This document shows positions 22,117 through 33,900 of a DNA stretch of 45,917 nt, piece by piece; position 1 is the first letter of the stretch; each line of letters begins with the position of its first letter. The position numbers and the translations under genes were made by a program. Source of the stretch: Bacteroidales bacterium (GTDB lineage Bacteria > Bacteroidota > Bacteroidia > Bacteroidales > WCHB1-69); assembly GCA_016285085.1 (NCBI GenBank), contig JAEEQA010000010.1, forward strand, positions 1 to 45,917, in the 5' to 3' direction. The notes below the pieces were generated by a model. That model worked only from the letters and a program-made list of their open reading frames with translations. It made no database searches and had not been told where the DNA came from.

Positions 22117-23937
22117 GTGCAGAAAATCAAGAATATAGCAATCATCGCCCACGTTGACCATGGCAAAACGACCCTCGTGGACCGCTTTCTTTACCAAAGC
22201 AACCTTTTCCGAAAGGACCAGCAGACACAGGAATTACTCCTTGACAACAATGATTTGGAACGTGAGCGAGGCATCACCATTCTTTCCAAAAACGTTTCTG
22301 TAAGATATAAGGATTACAAGATCAACATCATCGACACTCCCGGCCACAGTGACTTCGGCGGCGAGGTGGAGCGCGTGCTCAACATGGCCGACGGCGTGCT
22401 GCTGATTGTGGACGCCCTCGAAGGCCCGATGCCGCAGACCCGCTTCGTGTGCCAGAAAGCCATCGAGCTGGGACTCAAGCCCATCGTGGTCATCAACAAG
22501 GTCGACAAGCCCAACTGCAATCCCGAACTGGCACAGGAGGCCGTTTTCGAACTGATGTTCAACCTCGGCGCCACCGACGAGCAGCTTGACTTCCCCACCG
22601 TTTACGGTTCGGCCAAGCAAGGCTGGATGGGTCCCGACTGGCAGCACCCGACAGAAGATGTCAGCTACCTTTTGGACAAAATCATTGAATACATCCCCGA
22701 CCCGAAGAGCGAGGAGGGCTCCCTCCAGATGATGATTTCCTCTTTGGATTACTCTTCTTACGTGGGCCGCATCGCCATCGGCAAGCTCAAACGCGGTACC
22801 CTCGACTGGGGCCAGAACGTCACCCTCGTGAAACGCGACGGCACCCATGTGCAGTCCAAGATCAAGGAACTCTATGTGTTTGAAGGACTTGGAAAGGAGA
22901 AGATGAAACAAACCATCTATCCGGGTGAAATCTGCGCGGTGCTCGGTCTGGACAACTTCGACATCGGTGACACCATCGCCGACTTCGAGAATCCGGAACC
23001 GCTGCCCTCCATCAAGGTGGATGAGCCGACGATGAGCATGCTGTTCACCATCAACAACTCGCCGTTCTTCGGCAAAGAGGGCAAGTATGTCACTTCCCGC
23101 CACATCCGCGACCGCCTCTATCACGAGTTGGAGAAGAACCTCGCCCTCCGCATCGAGGAGACCGACTCCCCCGACCGTCTGAACGTGTTCGGCCGCGGCA
23201 TCCTGCACCTCTCCGTCCTCATCGAGACCATGCGCCGCGAAGGCTACGAACTGCAGGTAGGCCAGCCGCAGGTCATCATCAAAGAGATCAACGGCGAGAA
23301 GTGCGAACCCGTGGAGCAGCTCACCGTCCTGGTACCGGAAGAGTTCTCCAGCCGCGTTATTGACTATGTGTCAAGAAGAAAGGGCACTCTCACCTCGATG
23401 GACACTATCGGCGACCGCGTCCACCTCAACTTCGAGATCCCGTCGCGCGGCCTGATCGGTCTGACCAACCAGGTGCTGACTGCCACCGAAGGCGAGGCCA
23501 TCATGTCGCACCGTTTCATGGAGTTCCAGCCGTGGAAAGGTGAAATTCCCGGACGCCACTGTGGCGCCCTCATCTCCATGGAAACGGGACAGTCGTTCCC
23601 TTACGCCATCAACAAGCTGCAAGACCGCGGCTCCTTCTTCATCGAACCCAACGACATGGTGTATGAAGGACAGGTCATCGGCGAGCACATCCGTCAGGAC
23701 GACCTTGTCATCAACGTCTGCAAGTCCAAGCAGCTCAGCAATATGCGCGCCGCCGGTTCGGACGAGAAGATGCGTATCGCCCCCGCCATCAAGTTCTCAC
23801 TGGAGGAATACATGGAGTTCATCGCCAACGACGAGTATCTGGAAGTGACCCCGAAGTCGCTGCGTGTCCGCAAGATCATCCTCAACGAGCTGGAGCGCAA
23901 ACGCGCCAAACAACGTCAGCAGAGCAGCGAGGAATAA
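22117..23937 (+). CDS. typA: Translational GTPase TypA/BipA
   Basis: A 606-residue ribosome-binding GTPase of the EF-G class, involved in ribosome assembly and stress adaptation. The start is GTG at 22117; the protein begins directly with the family N-terminus [21 protein letters not shown]-binding motifs are AHVDHGKT (11-18), RGIT (51-54), DTPGH (73-77) and NKVD (127-130). Domains II, III and V and the BipA-specific C-terminal domain follow, including [10 protein letters not shown] and [10 protein letters not shown]. Length is typical. The kinase-like gene begins six bases after the stop, so the two are probably one transcription unit. A direct repeat of AAGTGCAGAAAA-like sequence lies at the start codon and in the upstream hairpin. 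Confidence 0.97.
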   Translation: MQKIKNIAIIAHVDHGKTTLVDRFLYQSNLFRKDQQTQELLLDNNDLERERGITILSKNVSVRYKDYKINIIDTPGHSDFGGEVERVLNMADGVLLIVDALEGPMPQTRFVCQKAIELGLKPIVVINKVDKPNCNPELAQEAVFELMFNLGATDEQLDFPTVYGSAKQGWMGPDWQHPTEDVSYLLDKIIEYIPDPKSEEGSLQMMISSLDYSSYVGRIAIGKLKRGTLDWGQNVTLVKRDGTHVQSKIKELYVFEGLGKEKMKQTIYPGEICAVLGLDNFDIGDTIADFENPEPLPSIKVDEPTMSMLFTINNSPFFGKEGKYVTSRHIRDRLYHELEKNLALRIEETDSPDRLNVFGRGILHLSVLIETMRREGYELQVGQPQVIIKEINGEKCEPVEQLTVLVPEEFSSRVIDYVSRRKGTLTSMDTIGDRVHLNFEIPSRGLIGLTNQVLTATEGEAIMSHRFMEFQPWKGEIPGRHCGALISMETGQSFPYAINKLQDRGSFFIEPNDMVYEGQVIGEHIRQDDLVINVCKSKQLSNMRAAGSDEKMRIAPAIKFSLEEYMEFIANDEYLEVTPKSLRVRKIILNELERKRAKQRQQSSEE

Positions 23938-23943
23938 CAAGGG

Positions 23944-24774
23944 ATGGAACTTTTCTTCGACAGCGGTGCCACCAAGTGCGATGCCATCCTTCTGGATGGC
24001 GATGGACGATATGTGCGCCACTGCACCGACATTGGCATCAACGCCACCTATATGCGCGATGATGAAATGGCGCAGGTGCTGGAAAGGCTGCGGGAACAGA
24101 CCGGCACCGACGGGATTGACCGGATCACCTTCTCCGGCGCCGGCTGCGGGAACCCGGACAACGCCGTCCGTGTCGAAAGCTTGCTGAAAAAGCAGTACCC
24201 CTCCGCCCGAACCGAAGTCATCTCCGACCTCCTCGGGGCGTGCCGGCTCCTGAGCAGCGGAGAAACAGCCCTTGTCGCCATCCTCGGCACCGGCGCCAGC
24301 GCATGCCTGTACGACGGCAGCCGCATCGTAGCCCAAGCGCCCTCCCTCGGCTATCTGCTCGGCGACGAGGGAAGCGGCACCTATCTTGGCAAAGCTCTCA
24401 TCCAAAAATACTTGCGCAACGAAGTCCCCCCGCCCCTCGAAAGTAAGATTGAACAAGCATACGGAATTGACAAGAGGGAAACCCTCCGCCGCATCTACCG
24501 GGAACCTGCACCCAACCGATTCCTCGCCTCCTTCGCCCGTTTCCTCGGCGACAACCGTCAAGACGCCTTCGTAAACGCCCTATTGAAAGAAGCGTTCACC
24601 GACTTCCTCCATTCGCAAATCTTTCCCATTCGCCCATACAATATATATATGTTGAATTTGATGGGGTCCGTGGGCTTTCATTTCAGAGAAATCATCGGGG
24701 AAGTCGCCGGAGAATTTGACATAACCATAGGGAAGGCAACAGCCTCACCCCTTCAATCCCTTCGCACAAAGTAA
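23944..24774 (+). CDS. BadF/BadG/BcrA/BcrD-type ATPase, probable N-acetylglucosamine kinase
   Basis: A 276-residue ASKHA-fold (actin/hexokinase-like) protein. The phosphate-1 motif is DSGATKCDAIL (6-16), the phosphate-2 region GTGASACL (115-122), and a family motif GYLLGDEGSG lies at 136-145. The C-terminus has GSVGFHF and KATASP, typical of N-acetylglucosamine kinase-like members in Bacteroidota. It likely phosphorylates an amino sugar with ATP during cell-wall recycling, but the substrate is inferred only from the family. It follows typA by six bases and ends before a hairpin terminator. AAGGG directly before the ATG is unlikely to act as a ribosome-binding site because it has no spacing. 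Confidence 0.88.
   Translation: MELFFDSGATKCDAILLDGDGRYVRHCTDIGINATYMRDDEMAQVLERLREQTGTDGIDRITFSGAGCGNPDNAVRVESLLKKQYPSARTEVISDLLGACRLLSSGETALVAILGTGASACLYDGSRIVAQAPSLGYLLGDEGSGTYLGKALIQKYLRNEVPPPLESKIEQAYGIDKRETLRRIYREPAPNRFLASFARFLGDNRQDAFVNALLKEAFTDFLHSQIFPIRPYNIYMLNLMGSVGFHFREIIGEVAGEFDITIGKATASPLQSLRTK
24636..24650. repeat. Second copy of the 15-base AT motif
   Basis: ATACAATATATATAT is identical to the first 15 bases of the palindrome at 21740-21759. It again lies within a coding region (codons for Tyr-Asn-Ile-Tyr-Met). Confidence 0.55.
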
Positions 24775-24807
24775 AAATCGGACCATTCCATATTTTTTTA
24801 ACAACAG

Positions 24808-24842
24808 CGCCTCTCCCTCCAAAGACGGAAAGGCGTTTTTTT
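24808..24842 (+). terminator. Terminator after the kinase-like gene
   Basis: CGCCT (24808-24812) pairs with AGGCG (24831-24835). The stem continues past one mismatch with TCC/GGA and is followed by seven T residues. Outer A-rich and T-rich flanks extend it. It closes the typA unit. Confidence 0.8.
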
Positions 24843-24899
24843 GTTGAAAACTTTTATGAAACGCAATAATTAATTTATAAGATATGAACAAAATAATGT

Positions 24900-24907
24900 T
24901 AAATTTG
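24900..24907 (+). promoter_or_regulatory. Promoter element of the giant surface-protein gene
   Basis: TAAATTTG matches TAnnTTTG and lies 91 bases before the ATG, implying a long AT-rich leader of about 85 bases. There is no clear TTG 19-21 bases upstream. Confidence 0.5.
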
Positions 24908-24998
24908 CCCGCTAAAATCCATAAAGATTCTAAAATAAATAAAAAGCTCTGTATCAATATTATACATTGAAAATCAATAATAACAAAAACTATATCTT

Positions 24999-27900
24999 AT
25001 GAAAAAACATTTATGTTTTATATTTATTTTTTGCCTTGCCGTTAGCGGGCTGTACGCACAGTCCCCGTGCGTTCGGTTTGATATGCCCAATCTCTATCCC
25101 GTGCCGGGCGTATCCCAGAATGTTGATATTTTCTTCAACAATGCAGGGCTTGCCGACAACTCAAAATACGCGTTGTCCTACACCATTATACACAATGGCG
25201 TCGAATTATCCGATGTGAACATTGACGAGCACATCAACACGGCGAACTCCTATATCACAATTCCTTTCTACCCGAACAACTCTTCTTTTTCCGGACAATT
25301 CCTCAGTTCGGGAACCGGCACTTTCCCGACCGGCACATTTGAGGCGGGATTGAACATGAACCAACTTCAATACAACTTCCTTTACGGAAAATATTTGAAG
25401 ACGAATTATGTCCGCATCCGTATGACCCTTGCCTGGCGCAGCGACAGGACTTACGACGATGATGAATACACGCTGGTTGTAAGCCTCATCCAGATGTCGG
25501 GCGGCAATAATGTAAACAAGAAATACAACAGCAGCATTGTCATTGGCGGTAATGGCGCAACGCCCGGGGAAACCATCCTCTCCGACACCATCACCACCAT
25601 CAGGACAGTGACGGAAACCATCTACGACACCATCTGCTACAGTCAGATCCCCTACTTGCTGGGACGCACGACCATCACCACCGACACCATCAACAAAGCC
25701 GGATACAAGCAGCCTGACGGCGCCGACTTCTACAGCATCATCGAACAGCAGGTGACTTTCGGGAAACCAGTCACCGGCTGCAACGAGCGCATTGACTCCA
25801 TTGCGACGGTGAGACTTTACGTCTATCCCGAACTCACCCTCGCCAAAGCGGGAACGGGACACAACCTCACCATCTGCTCCTACGCCAATGCCGGCTATGT
25901 GAGCGTGACCCCCGCCGGTGGAAAGGCCCCCTACACCGTCTTTGCCTACAAACAGACAGGGGTTGACACCTACGAAACCTCTGCCACCGGCAGCGTCGTC
26001 ATCGGCAACAGCAATCCGACCGACACCATCAAGGGACTTGAAGTCGGCACATACAAATTAGTGTGCGTGGACGCCGCGGGCTGTGAAGCAAGAGCCGCAG
26101 CAGACGCGGTGATTGTAGCCGTTCCCCAAGACAACGTTTACACCATTTCGGCCGACAAAACCGATGTCTTCTGCAATGGAGGGGAAACCGGTGCCCTTGA
26201 CATCACCGTTACCCGCACAGCAGGTGAAGGAGCCGAACCCATCACCTACAGTTGGGCGGGTCCCGACAGCTATACATCAAACGTCGCGGACATCACCAAC
26301 CTGAAAGCCGGTGACTACACCGTGACGATCACCGATGTGATGGGATGCACCAAGAGCGAAACCTTCCATCTTGCCGAGGGGGAGCTGATTTCCACAAGCG
26401 CCAGCGTCGCCTGTTGCGCCAGTGAGCTCCCGTACCGTTACGCCGACACCGTTTTCACAGCAGCGGGGACGAAGCAAGTTCACTACAACTCCGCTCACGG
26501 ATGCGACAGCGTGGTCAACGTGACCCTGGTGGTGCGTGAAAACCCGACCGTTGACTGGGGTTCCACACCCGACACCTTATGCACCGATGCAACCCTCTCT
26601 GCCACGGTCAATGACGGCATGTCCAACTACACTTGGACGAAGGACGGCGTCGCCACTGCCGACAATGGCAACACCGCAGACTTCACATGGGCTGCCAGCG
26701 GCGCGAAGACCATCAGTGTCAATTTCACCGAAACCATCACTGACAATGGCCTCACGACCAACTGCCGCGTGGTGAGCGACACCGTACTGAATATCGACGT
26801 GCGCCCGTTGCCCAACACGGAGGTCACCACCAAGGTGGGCGATGCCGACGAAACCTCCACACTGGACATCACCGCCTGCGCCGGACAGACCGTCAGCCTC
26901 GCCGCAGCCGATGGTTTCGAGTATGTATGGATGAAAGTGGGTCCTGCCGACGGACTCGGCACAAACCGCATCCTCACTTTTGAGAACATCTCTTCCAATG
27001 AAGCCGGCAAGTACTACACCATCCTTACCAACAGCACAACCGGCTGCACCATTTACTCCGACACTGTGACCATCACCGTGAACACACCGAGCGTATCCTT
27101 AAACGATGGCACTCCTGAAGACATCTGCCTTGGCAACAGCCAAACATTGACCGCCATGCCCACACACAGCAATGACGGCACCCTTTATTATAAATGGAAC
27201 ACTGACGAAACGACCGCTTCCATCGTGGTCACCCCGACCTCCATTGGAGCAAAAGAGTACACGGTCACCGTCACCGACTCTATCGGAAACTGTTCCGCAA
27301 AAGCCACCGCAACGTTTGCTTTCACCGTGAAGGACACCGTGCGGCTGACCTTCCACGAAGGAACGAATGCGAATCCCACTATCTGTCTGGGCAATTCCAT
27401 TGAAGACATTGTAATTGACTCTGCCAACTGCGCACCGATGACCATTTCCCCGGCTTTGCCCGCCGGCCTCACTTTCGCCAACGGCAAAATCTCCGGCACT
27501 CCCACCGTGGCCACCACTTATAACTACACGATCAATGCTGCCAGCAACAACGGTTGCGCATCCAGCGACAAGACCATTACCGGCACCATCACCGTCAACG
27601 ACACCGTGAAACTGGCCTTCCACGAGGGAACGAACCAGAATCCCTCCATCTGCCTTGGCAACCCTATTGATGACATCGTCATCGACTCCGCCAACTGCAA
27701 TCCGTTGACCATCTCCCCGGCTCTGCCTGCCGGCCTCACTTTCGCCAACGGCAAAATCTCAGGCACGCCTACGGAAGCCACCACTTATAACTACACCATC
27801 ACCGCCACCAGCAACAACGATTGCTCCGCCTACAACAAGACCATCACTGGTACCATTACCGTCAACGACACCGTGAAACTGACCGTAACTGGCGACACCA

Positions 27901-30900
27901 CCTTCTCAATCTGTCCAAAGACAGCAATGACAGATGCTACCCAATTCACTGTGACGAACGGCACCATTGCTCAGACGGGCACTCTTCCCACTGGCATAAC
28001 ATTCAGTGCTGAGAATGCCATCAACGGCACGCCGACAGAGGTTGGCACGTTCCGTTACACCATCACAGCCAACAGCGACAAGGCTTGCTCCAGCAAGACC
28101 ATGACCGGTACCATCACCGTTTATGACACCGCCACCCTGACTGTCACAGGTACCACCGAACAGACCTTCTGCCTCGGTGGCGAATTAAGCGACATCAGCT
28201 TTGTAATCACCAACGGCGAATATGACAACAGCGGCACTCTGCCTGCTGGCGTAACGTTTGGAAACAACAAAATCTCCGGTACGCCGACCGAAGCTGGCGA
28301 GTTTACATACACCGTCAAAGTGAAAGACGCAAACGATTGTTCTGACTTCGACAAAGAGCAAATTGTAAAAATTACCGTGTACGACACCGTGAAGCTGACC
28401 GTGAGCGGCGACACCACCCAGACCAAGTGTCTCGGTGGAGCCCTTGCCAACATCACCTTCACCGTGACGAACGGAACCGGCAATCTCGCTTGGACCGCCA
28501 CCCCGGCAGGAGTAACGTCTGATGCCGCTGGAATTTCCGGAACACCTACAGCTGCCGGCACCTACAAATACACCTACACTGCCACCAGCGACCACAGCTG
28601 CTCCTCAAAGACTGTTACCGGCACCATCACCGTCAACGACACCGTGAAGCTGACCGTTTCAGGCGATACCACTTTCTCCATCTGCCCCGGAACAGCGATG
28701 ACAGCTGCCACCCAATTCACCGTAACGAACGGTACCATTGCTCAAACGGGCACTCTCCCCACTGGCATAACATTCAGCGCTGAGAATGCCATCAACGGCA
28801 CGCCGACAGAGGTTGGCACGTTCCGTTACACCATCACCGCCAACAGCAATAATGGATGCTCTGCCTACGACAAAATCATGACCGGTACCATCACCGTTTA
28901 TGACACCGCCACCCTGACTGTCACGGGCACTACCGAACAGACCTTATGCCTCGGCAACAAGCTCAGCACCATCAACTTTGCAAAGACGAATGGCGTCTAT
29001 GCAAACACCGGCACCCTGCCTGCGGGCGTAACGTTTGCAGGTGACAGCATCTCCGGCACGCCGACCGAATATGGCGAGTTCACTTACACTGTCAAGATCG
29101 TCAGCGCCAACGATTGCAGTGCCTTCGACAAAACACAAATTGTAAAGATCACCGTCAACGACACCGTGCAGCTGACCGTGAGCGGCGACACCACCCAGAC
29201 CAAATGTCTCGGTGAAGCCCTTGCCGACATCACCTTCTCCGTGACGAACGGAAACGGCGCTCTCGTTTGGACCTCCATACCGGCAGGTGTGACACAAAGC
29301 GCCACTGGAATCTCTGGAACACCCACGGCTGCCGGCACCTACAAATACACCTACACTGCTACCAGCAACTACAATTGCAATCCGAAGACCGTTACCGGCA
29401 CCATCACCGTCAACGACACCGTGGTGCCCACGATTTCGGCCAACAACGAAAACGAGATCTGTGTCAGCGCTTCCGAGACCCGCGACACCATCACCCTTTC
29501 CACCAACATCACCGAAACGGGCTATACCTTCGCATGGACACTGGACGGCGGTACAGCCGTTGACAACACCGAACTGACCAGCAGCACCGTCAAGGCGCAG
29601 TGGGCCACTGCAGGCACGAAGAACATCCAAGTCGCCATCACCAACAGCACCAGCAGCTGCGTCAGCAGAGCAACTGCCAGCATCAAGGTAAACGACGTCA
29701 TTCCGTTCACCGTAGCCCACACAGCAGGACTTCAGAGCGGAGAATACCGCATCTGTGCCTACGACAAGGACACCCTCACACCCAGTGTGGAATCGGGTAT
29801 CACCTACACATGGACCCCGAACAACGGTTATCTTACTGAATACAATTCTTACAAACAAATCTTCAGCCACAACGTGTCCGCAAAATACACCTACACGGTC
29901 AATGGTCTTGTCACCACAACGGGATGTCAGACGAGCCAGACCGTTTCCATCATTGTGGACTCCGTGCCCACTGTCAACGTTACTGCCGTCGATGTAACCT
30001 GCTTTGGCTATAACAACGGTTCCCTCACCGCCACCGTGACCGGCGGCACCGGTAACTATTGCTACAAATGGAGCGATAACAATACAAATGTATGCAGCCA
30101 ACCCAACACACACAGCCGCGGCAACCTCCAGGGTGAAACCCTTACACCGGGTGCCTATCCTGCCACTTACACCGTGACCGTTACGGACATCCACGGTTGC
30201 ACCGTCACCGGCGAGGCCACCATCAATGAACCCATCGCTCTCACCGTGACCAAGACACAGCATGAGAATGTGGACTGCTACAGCGGCAATAACGGTATCC
30301 TTGCCTATAGTGCCACCGGCGGCACGCAAACCGCAAGCGGAAACTATAACTTCAAGTTCAACAGCAACGATCCTGAATCCGCCACAGCGAAAATCTACAG
30401 CGGGCTCTATGCCAGCATCGACACTATCAAAGTGACCGACGCCAAGGGTTGTTCCGTCACCCTCTACGACACTATCCGTCAGCCGGAGGATTCTCTGCAA
30501 TTCATCCACTACGCATCCAAGGATGTGGACTGCCACGGCGATGCCAACGGCAAGATCCAGTTCACCGTCTCCGGCGGCTGGAACCCCGGCACCTACAGCT
30601 ACTCTTGGAAAAAGGGTGACAACGACATGAGCTTCAACGACACCATCAATTCGGTACTCACGGCTGGAACCTACACCATCACGGCCACCGACGACAGCCT
30701 CTGCCCCGCCACGCTGACCGTCACCATCAACGAGCCTGAGGTGCTGGTTCTCACCGCCACCGACAGCGCCGACATCAAGTGTTTCGGCGACAACAACGGT
30801 GTGCTCAAAGTAAATGCCGAGGGCGGCAATGGCAGCTACGAATACAAATGGGATGACCACGATTTCGCCGCTGGCATCACCGAGAAGAACGACTTGACAC

Positions 30901-33900
30901 CGGGTCTGCACACCGTAGTGGTGAAAGACGCCAAGGGTTGTAAAGACACCGTCCAAGTCACCATCGAGACACCTGACACGAAACTGGCTGTAAGCCACGA
31001 TTCCATCAATCCGAGTTGCTTCGGCCTTTTCGACGGTAAAATCGTCGTGACTGTCACCGGCGGCCGTACGCCTTACACCACAAGTTGGGACAATGAGAGC
31101 GGCATCACCGCTACCGAGCGCACCGAACTTCCCAAAGGAAACTACTACTTCACCGTAGTCGATGACAGCCTCTGCGTGGCACACGACACCATCCGACTCA
31201 CCGAACCGGAAGAATTCCATGTCGCCATCAGCGGCATCACCGACAACCGCGACAGTCTCTGCGCATCCGAGCTCGCCAACTACACGGCTTTCCTGACAGC
31301 TGCCGAAGCAGGCTACACCTACCAATACCAATGGTACAAGGACGATGTGGTCATGACGGACAGCACCAATGCCCAAATCACCAACCTCAGCAATCCGAAC
31401 GGAGAGTACGAGTACAAGGTGATCGTCACCCAGCAGACCACTTCCACCCCCTGTACACAGAAAGACAGTGTCGTTCTCACCGTTCTTGAGGTTCCCAATG
31501 TAACCATCACCGCACTTAACGACACCATCTGCTTCGGTACCGAGGCCAAGCTGACCGCCAGTGGCGCACAGGCTTACGCCTGGACCCTTAACGGCGTCGA
31601 CAAAGGCTCCGCTACCGAGATCGCCATCGAACAGGCCGCCGGCACTGACGAATATTTCGTTCACAACTATGTACTGACCGGAACCAACACTTACGGCACC
31701 AAGAACTGTGCAGCGACTGACGACACCGTGGTCATCATCAACAACCCGTACGTCACGCTGACCCCGATGGCCGACCAGACTATCTGTGCAAGCACCACGG
31801 CCACACTCGCTGCCTCCGTTGCGACCAAGGCCAACGACCGCCTCGGCTACACTTGGAAATCCAGCAAGCTGGATGGCAGCGGTATGGAAGACATTGCCGA
31901 CCGGACAAGCTCCATCACGGTTGAGCCGGCCGATACCACCGTCTATTACCTGACCGTGACCGACACGGTGGGCGAATGCACGAAAGTGGCTTACGACACC
32001 GTCATCGTGAACGTGAACAACCCCGCTGTCACCCTTGCGGAAATCACCTTTGATCCCAATGACACCATCTGTCTTGGTGAAAGCGCTACGCTGACGGCCT
32101 CCTACACCGCACTCAAGGGCGAGATTTCCTACAAGTGGAGTGCTGAAGGCACCAACAGAGCAGACACCACCGTCACGCCCGGCCTCGGTGAAAACACCTA
32201 CACCGTGACGGCCACCGCCACCATCGGTACCTGCTTCGTCACTGCCAGCAAAACGGCAACTGTTGTGGTGAACGACACCGTGACACTGACCCAGATCAGC
32301 GGTCCAAAAGACACCGCCATCTGCGAAGGCCAGTCCATCCCCAACATAGTATTCAATGCCACCAACAGTACACTGTCCATTGAATGGGAGGGCGGCAACA
32401 GCCACGGCCTCTCCTTCGACGACGTAAACGGCGCCATTTCCGGCACACCTACGGCAACGGTCACCTACACACTGAAGGCCACCAGCAACAATGCCCCGCA
32501 GTGCATTGAAAAGACCGTCACCCATACTATCACCGTGAGCGACACCGCCGACTTCACCATCACTGCAAAATATGGTGAAATCTGCGCCAACGCTTCCGAC
32601 ACCCTCACCGTTACGGACGGATACACCTACACATGGGATGTGCCGACCGGACTGACAATGACCGACGGAGCCAACGAATACAAGAAAGCGTTCACTGGCA
32701 CCCCGACCACCAGTACAACCTACACGGTCACAGTGACGGCCGCTACCGGCTCTGGCTGCCAGACCACCATGACGAAAGACATCACCGTGGACTCCCTGCC
32801 GCGCCCGACCATCACAGCAAATGCTGAAAACATCTGTCTCAGCGCTTCAGAAGCCAACAACGAACTCGTCATGTACACCCAGACCAACTATAACGACTAC
32901 GAATGGAATCTGGGAACAGACGGCAGCGCCGCCAACTACAACGGACAAGAAATCAATGCGAAGTGGGCTGAAACTGGCGAAAAGACCGTCACCGTCACCG
33001 TGAAAGACGAAAAAGGATGTTATGGCACAGGCACCAAGAACATCACCGTCAAGGACACCACCACCTTCGCTTTCACCAGCAAGGACGGCGACTTTGAAAT
33101 CTGTATAGGCAATATCGACACCCTGACCGCCACAGACGGCCTCACCTACACATGGCCCACCGCTTCCGAACTGACAGAAAACGGAAATAATTCACGCATC
33201 TTCACCTCCAATACGAAGGGCGTGTACAACTACAATGTAACGGGTGTGAACAGCGACGGATGCCAGCTCACCAAGACCGTGACCGTCACCGTGGACACCG
33301 TTCCCGCCATCACTCTCACACCCTCTGACGTGCTTTGCTACGGCGAAAGCACCGGTAAGATTACAACAACCGTGACCGGCGGCAACGACTTCACCTACGC
33401 TTGGACGAACAGCGCCAACGAAACAGTCACGGACATCAACGCCCTGCCCGTCGGCAGATACTACGTGACCGTCACCAACGACTACGGCTGCACGGCCACT
33501 GCCAACGACACCATCAAACAGCCCGACACACTCACCATCGAAGTGTCCGCCATCACGAATATCGCCTGTAGCTATAGCGGCAATATGGGCAGCATCTCCG
33601 TGGAGGCACACGGTGGAAAGACGCCCACCTACACCTACAAGCTCAACGACGGTGACTTCCTCGAAATCACCCCGACTTGGACTGATCTGAACAACGGCGA
33701 CTATACCATTACCGTAAAAGATGAAAACAACTGTACGGCAAGTGTGGACACGGTCATCAAGCGTCCTGCTGTCTTGGCTATCACACACGATTCCATCAAT
33801 CCCACCTGCTTTGGTGAGACCAACGGTGAAATCACCGCGCATGTAACAGGCGGCAACGAAGGCACGCTCACCTACGCATGGTCGAACAACGGAAGCACCA

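Noticed and set aside
26950..29450. CRISPR-like or satellite array in the giant gene
   Set aside because: The repeats keep the reading frame, have unit lengths that are multiples of three and encode recognisable domains, so they are protein repeats.
28944..32525. A 1,193-codon open frame on the minus strand, antisense to the giant gene
   Set aside because: Its Val/Gly/Asp/His-rich translation mirrors the repeated GTC, ACC and GAC codons of the sense strand. It has no domain, signal peptide or promoter. Several similar antisense frames occur along the gene, as expected from Thr-rich repeats.
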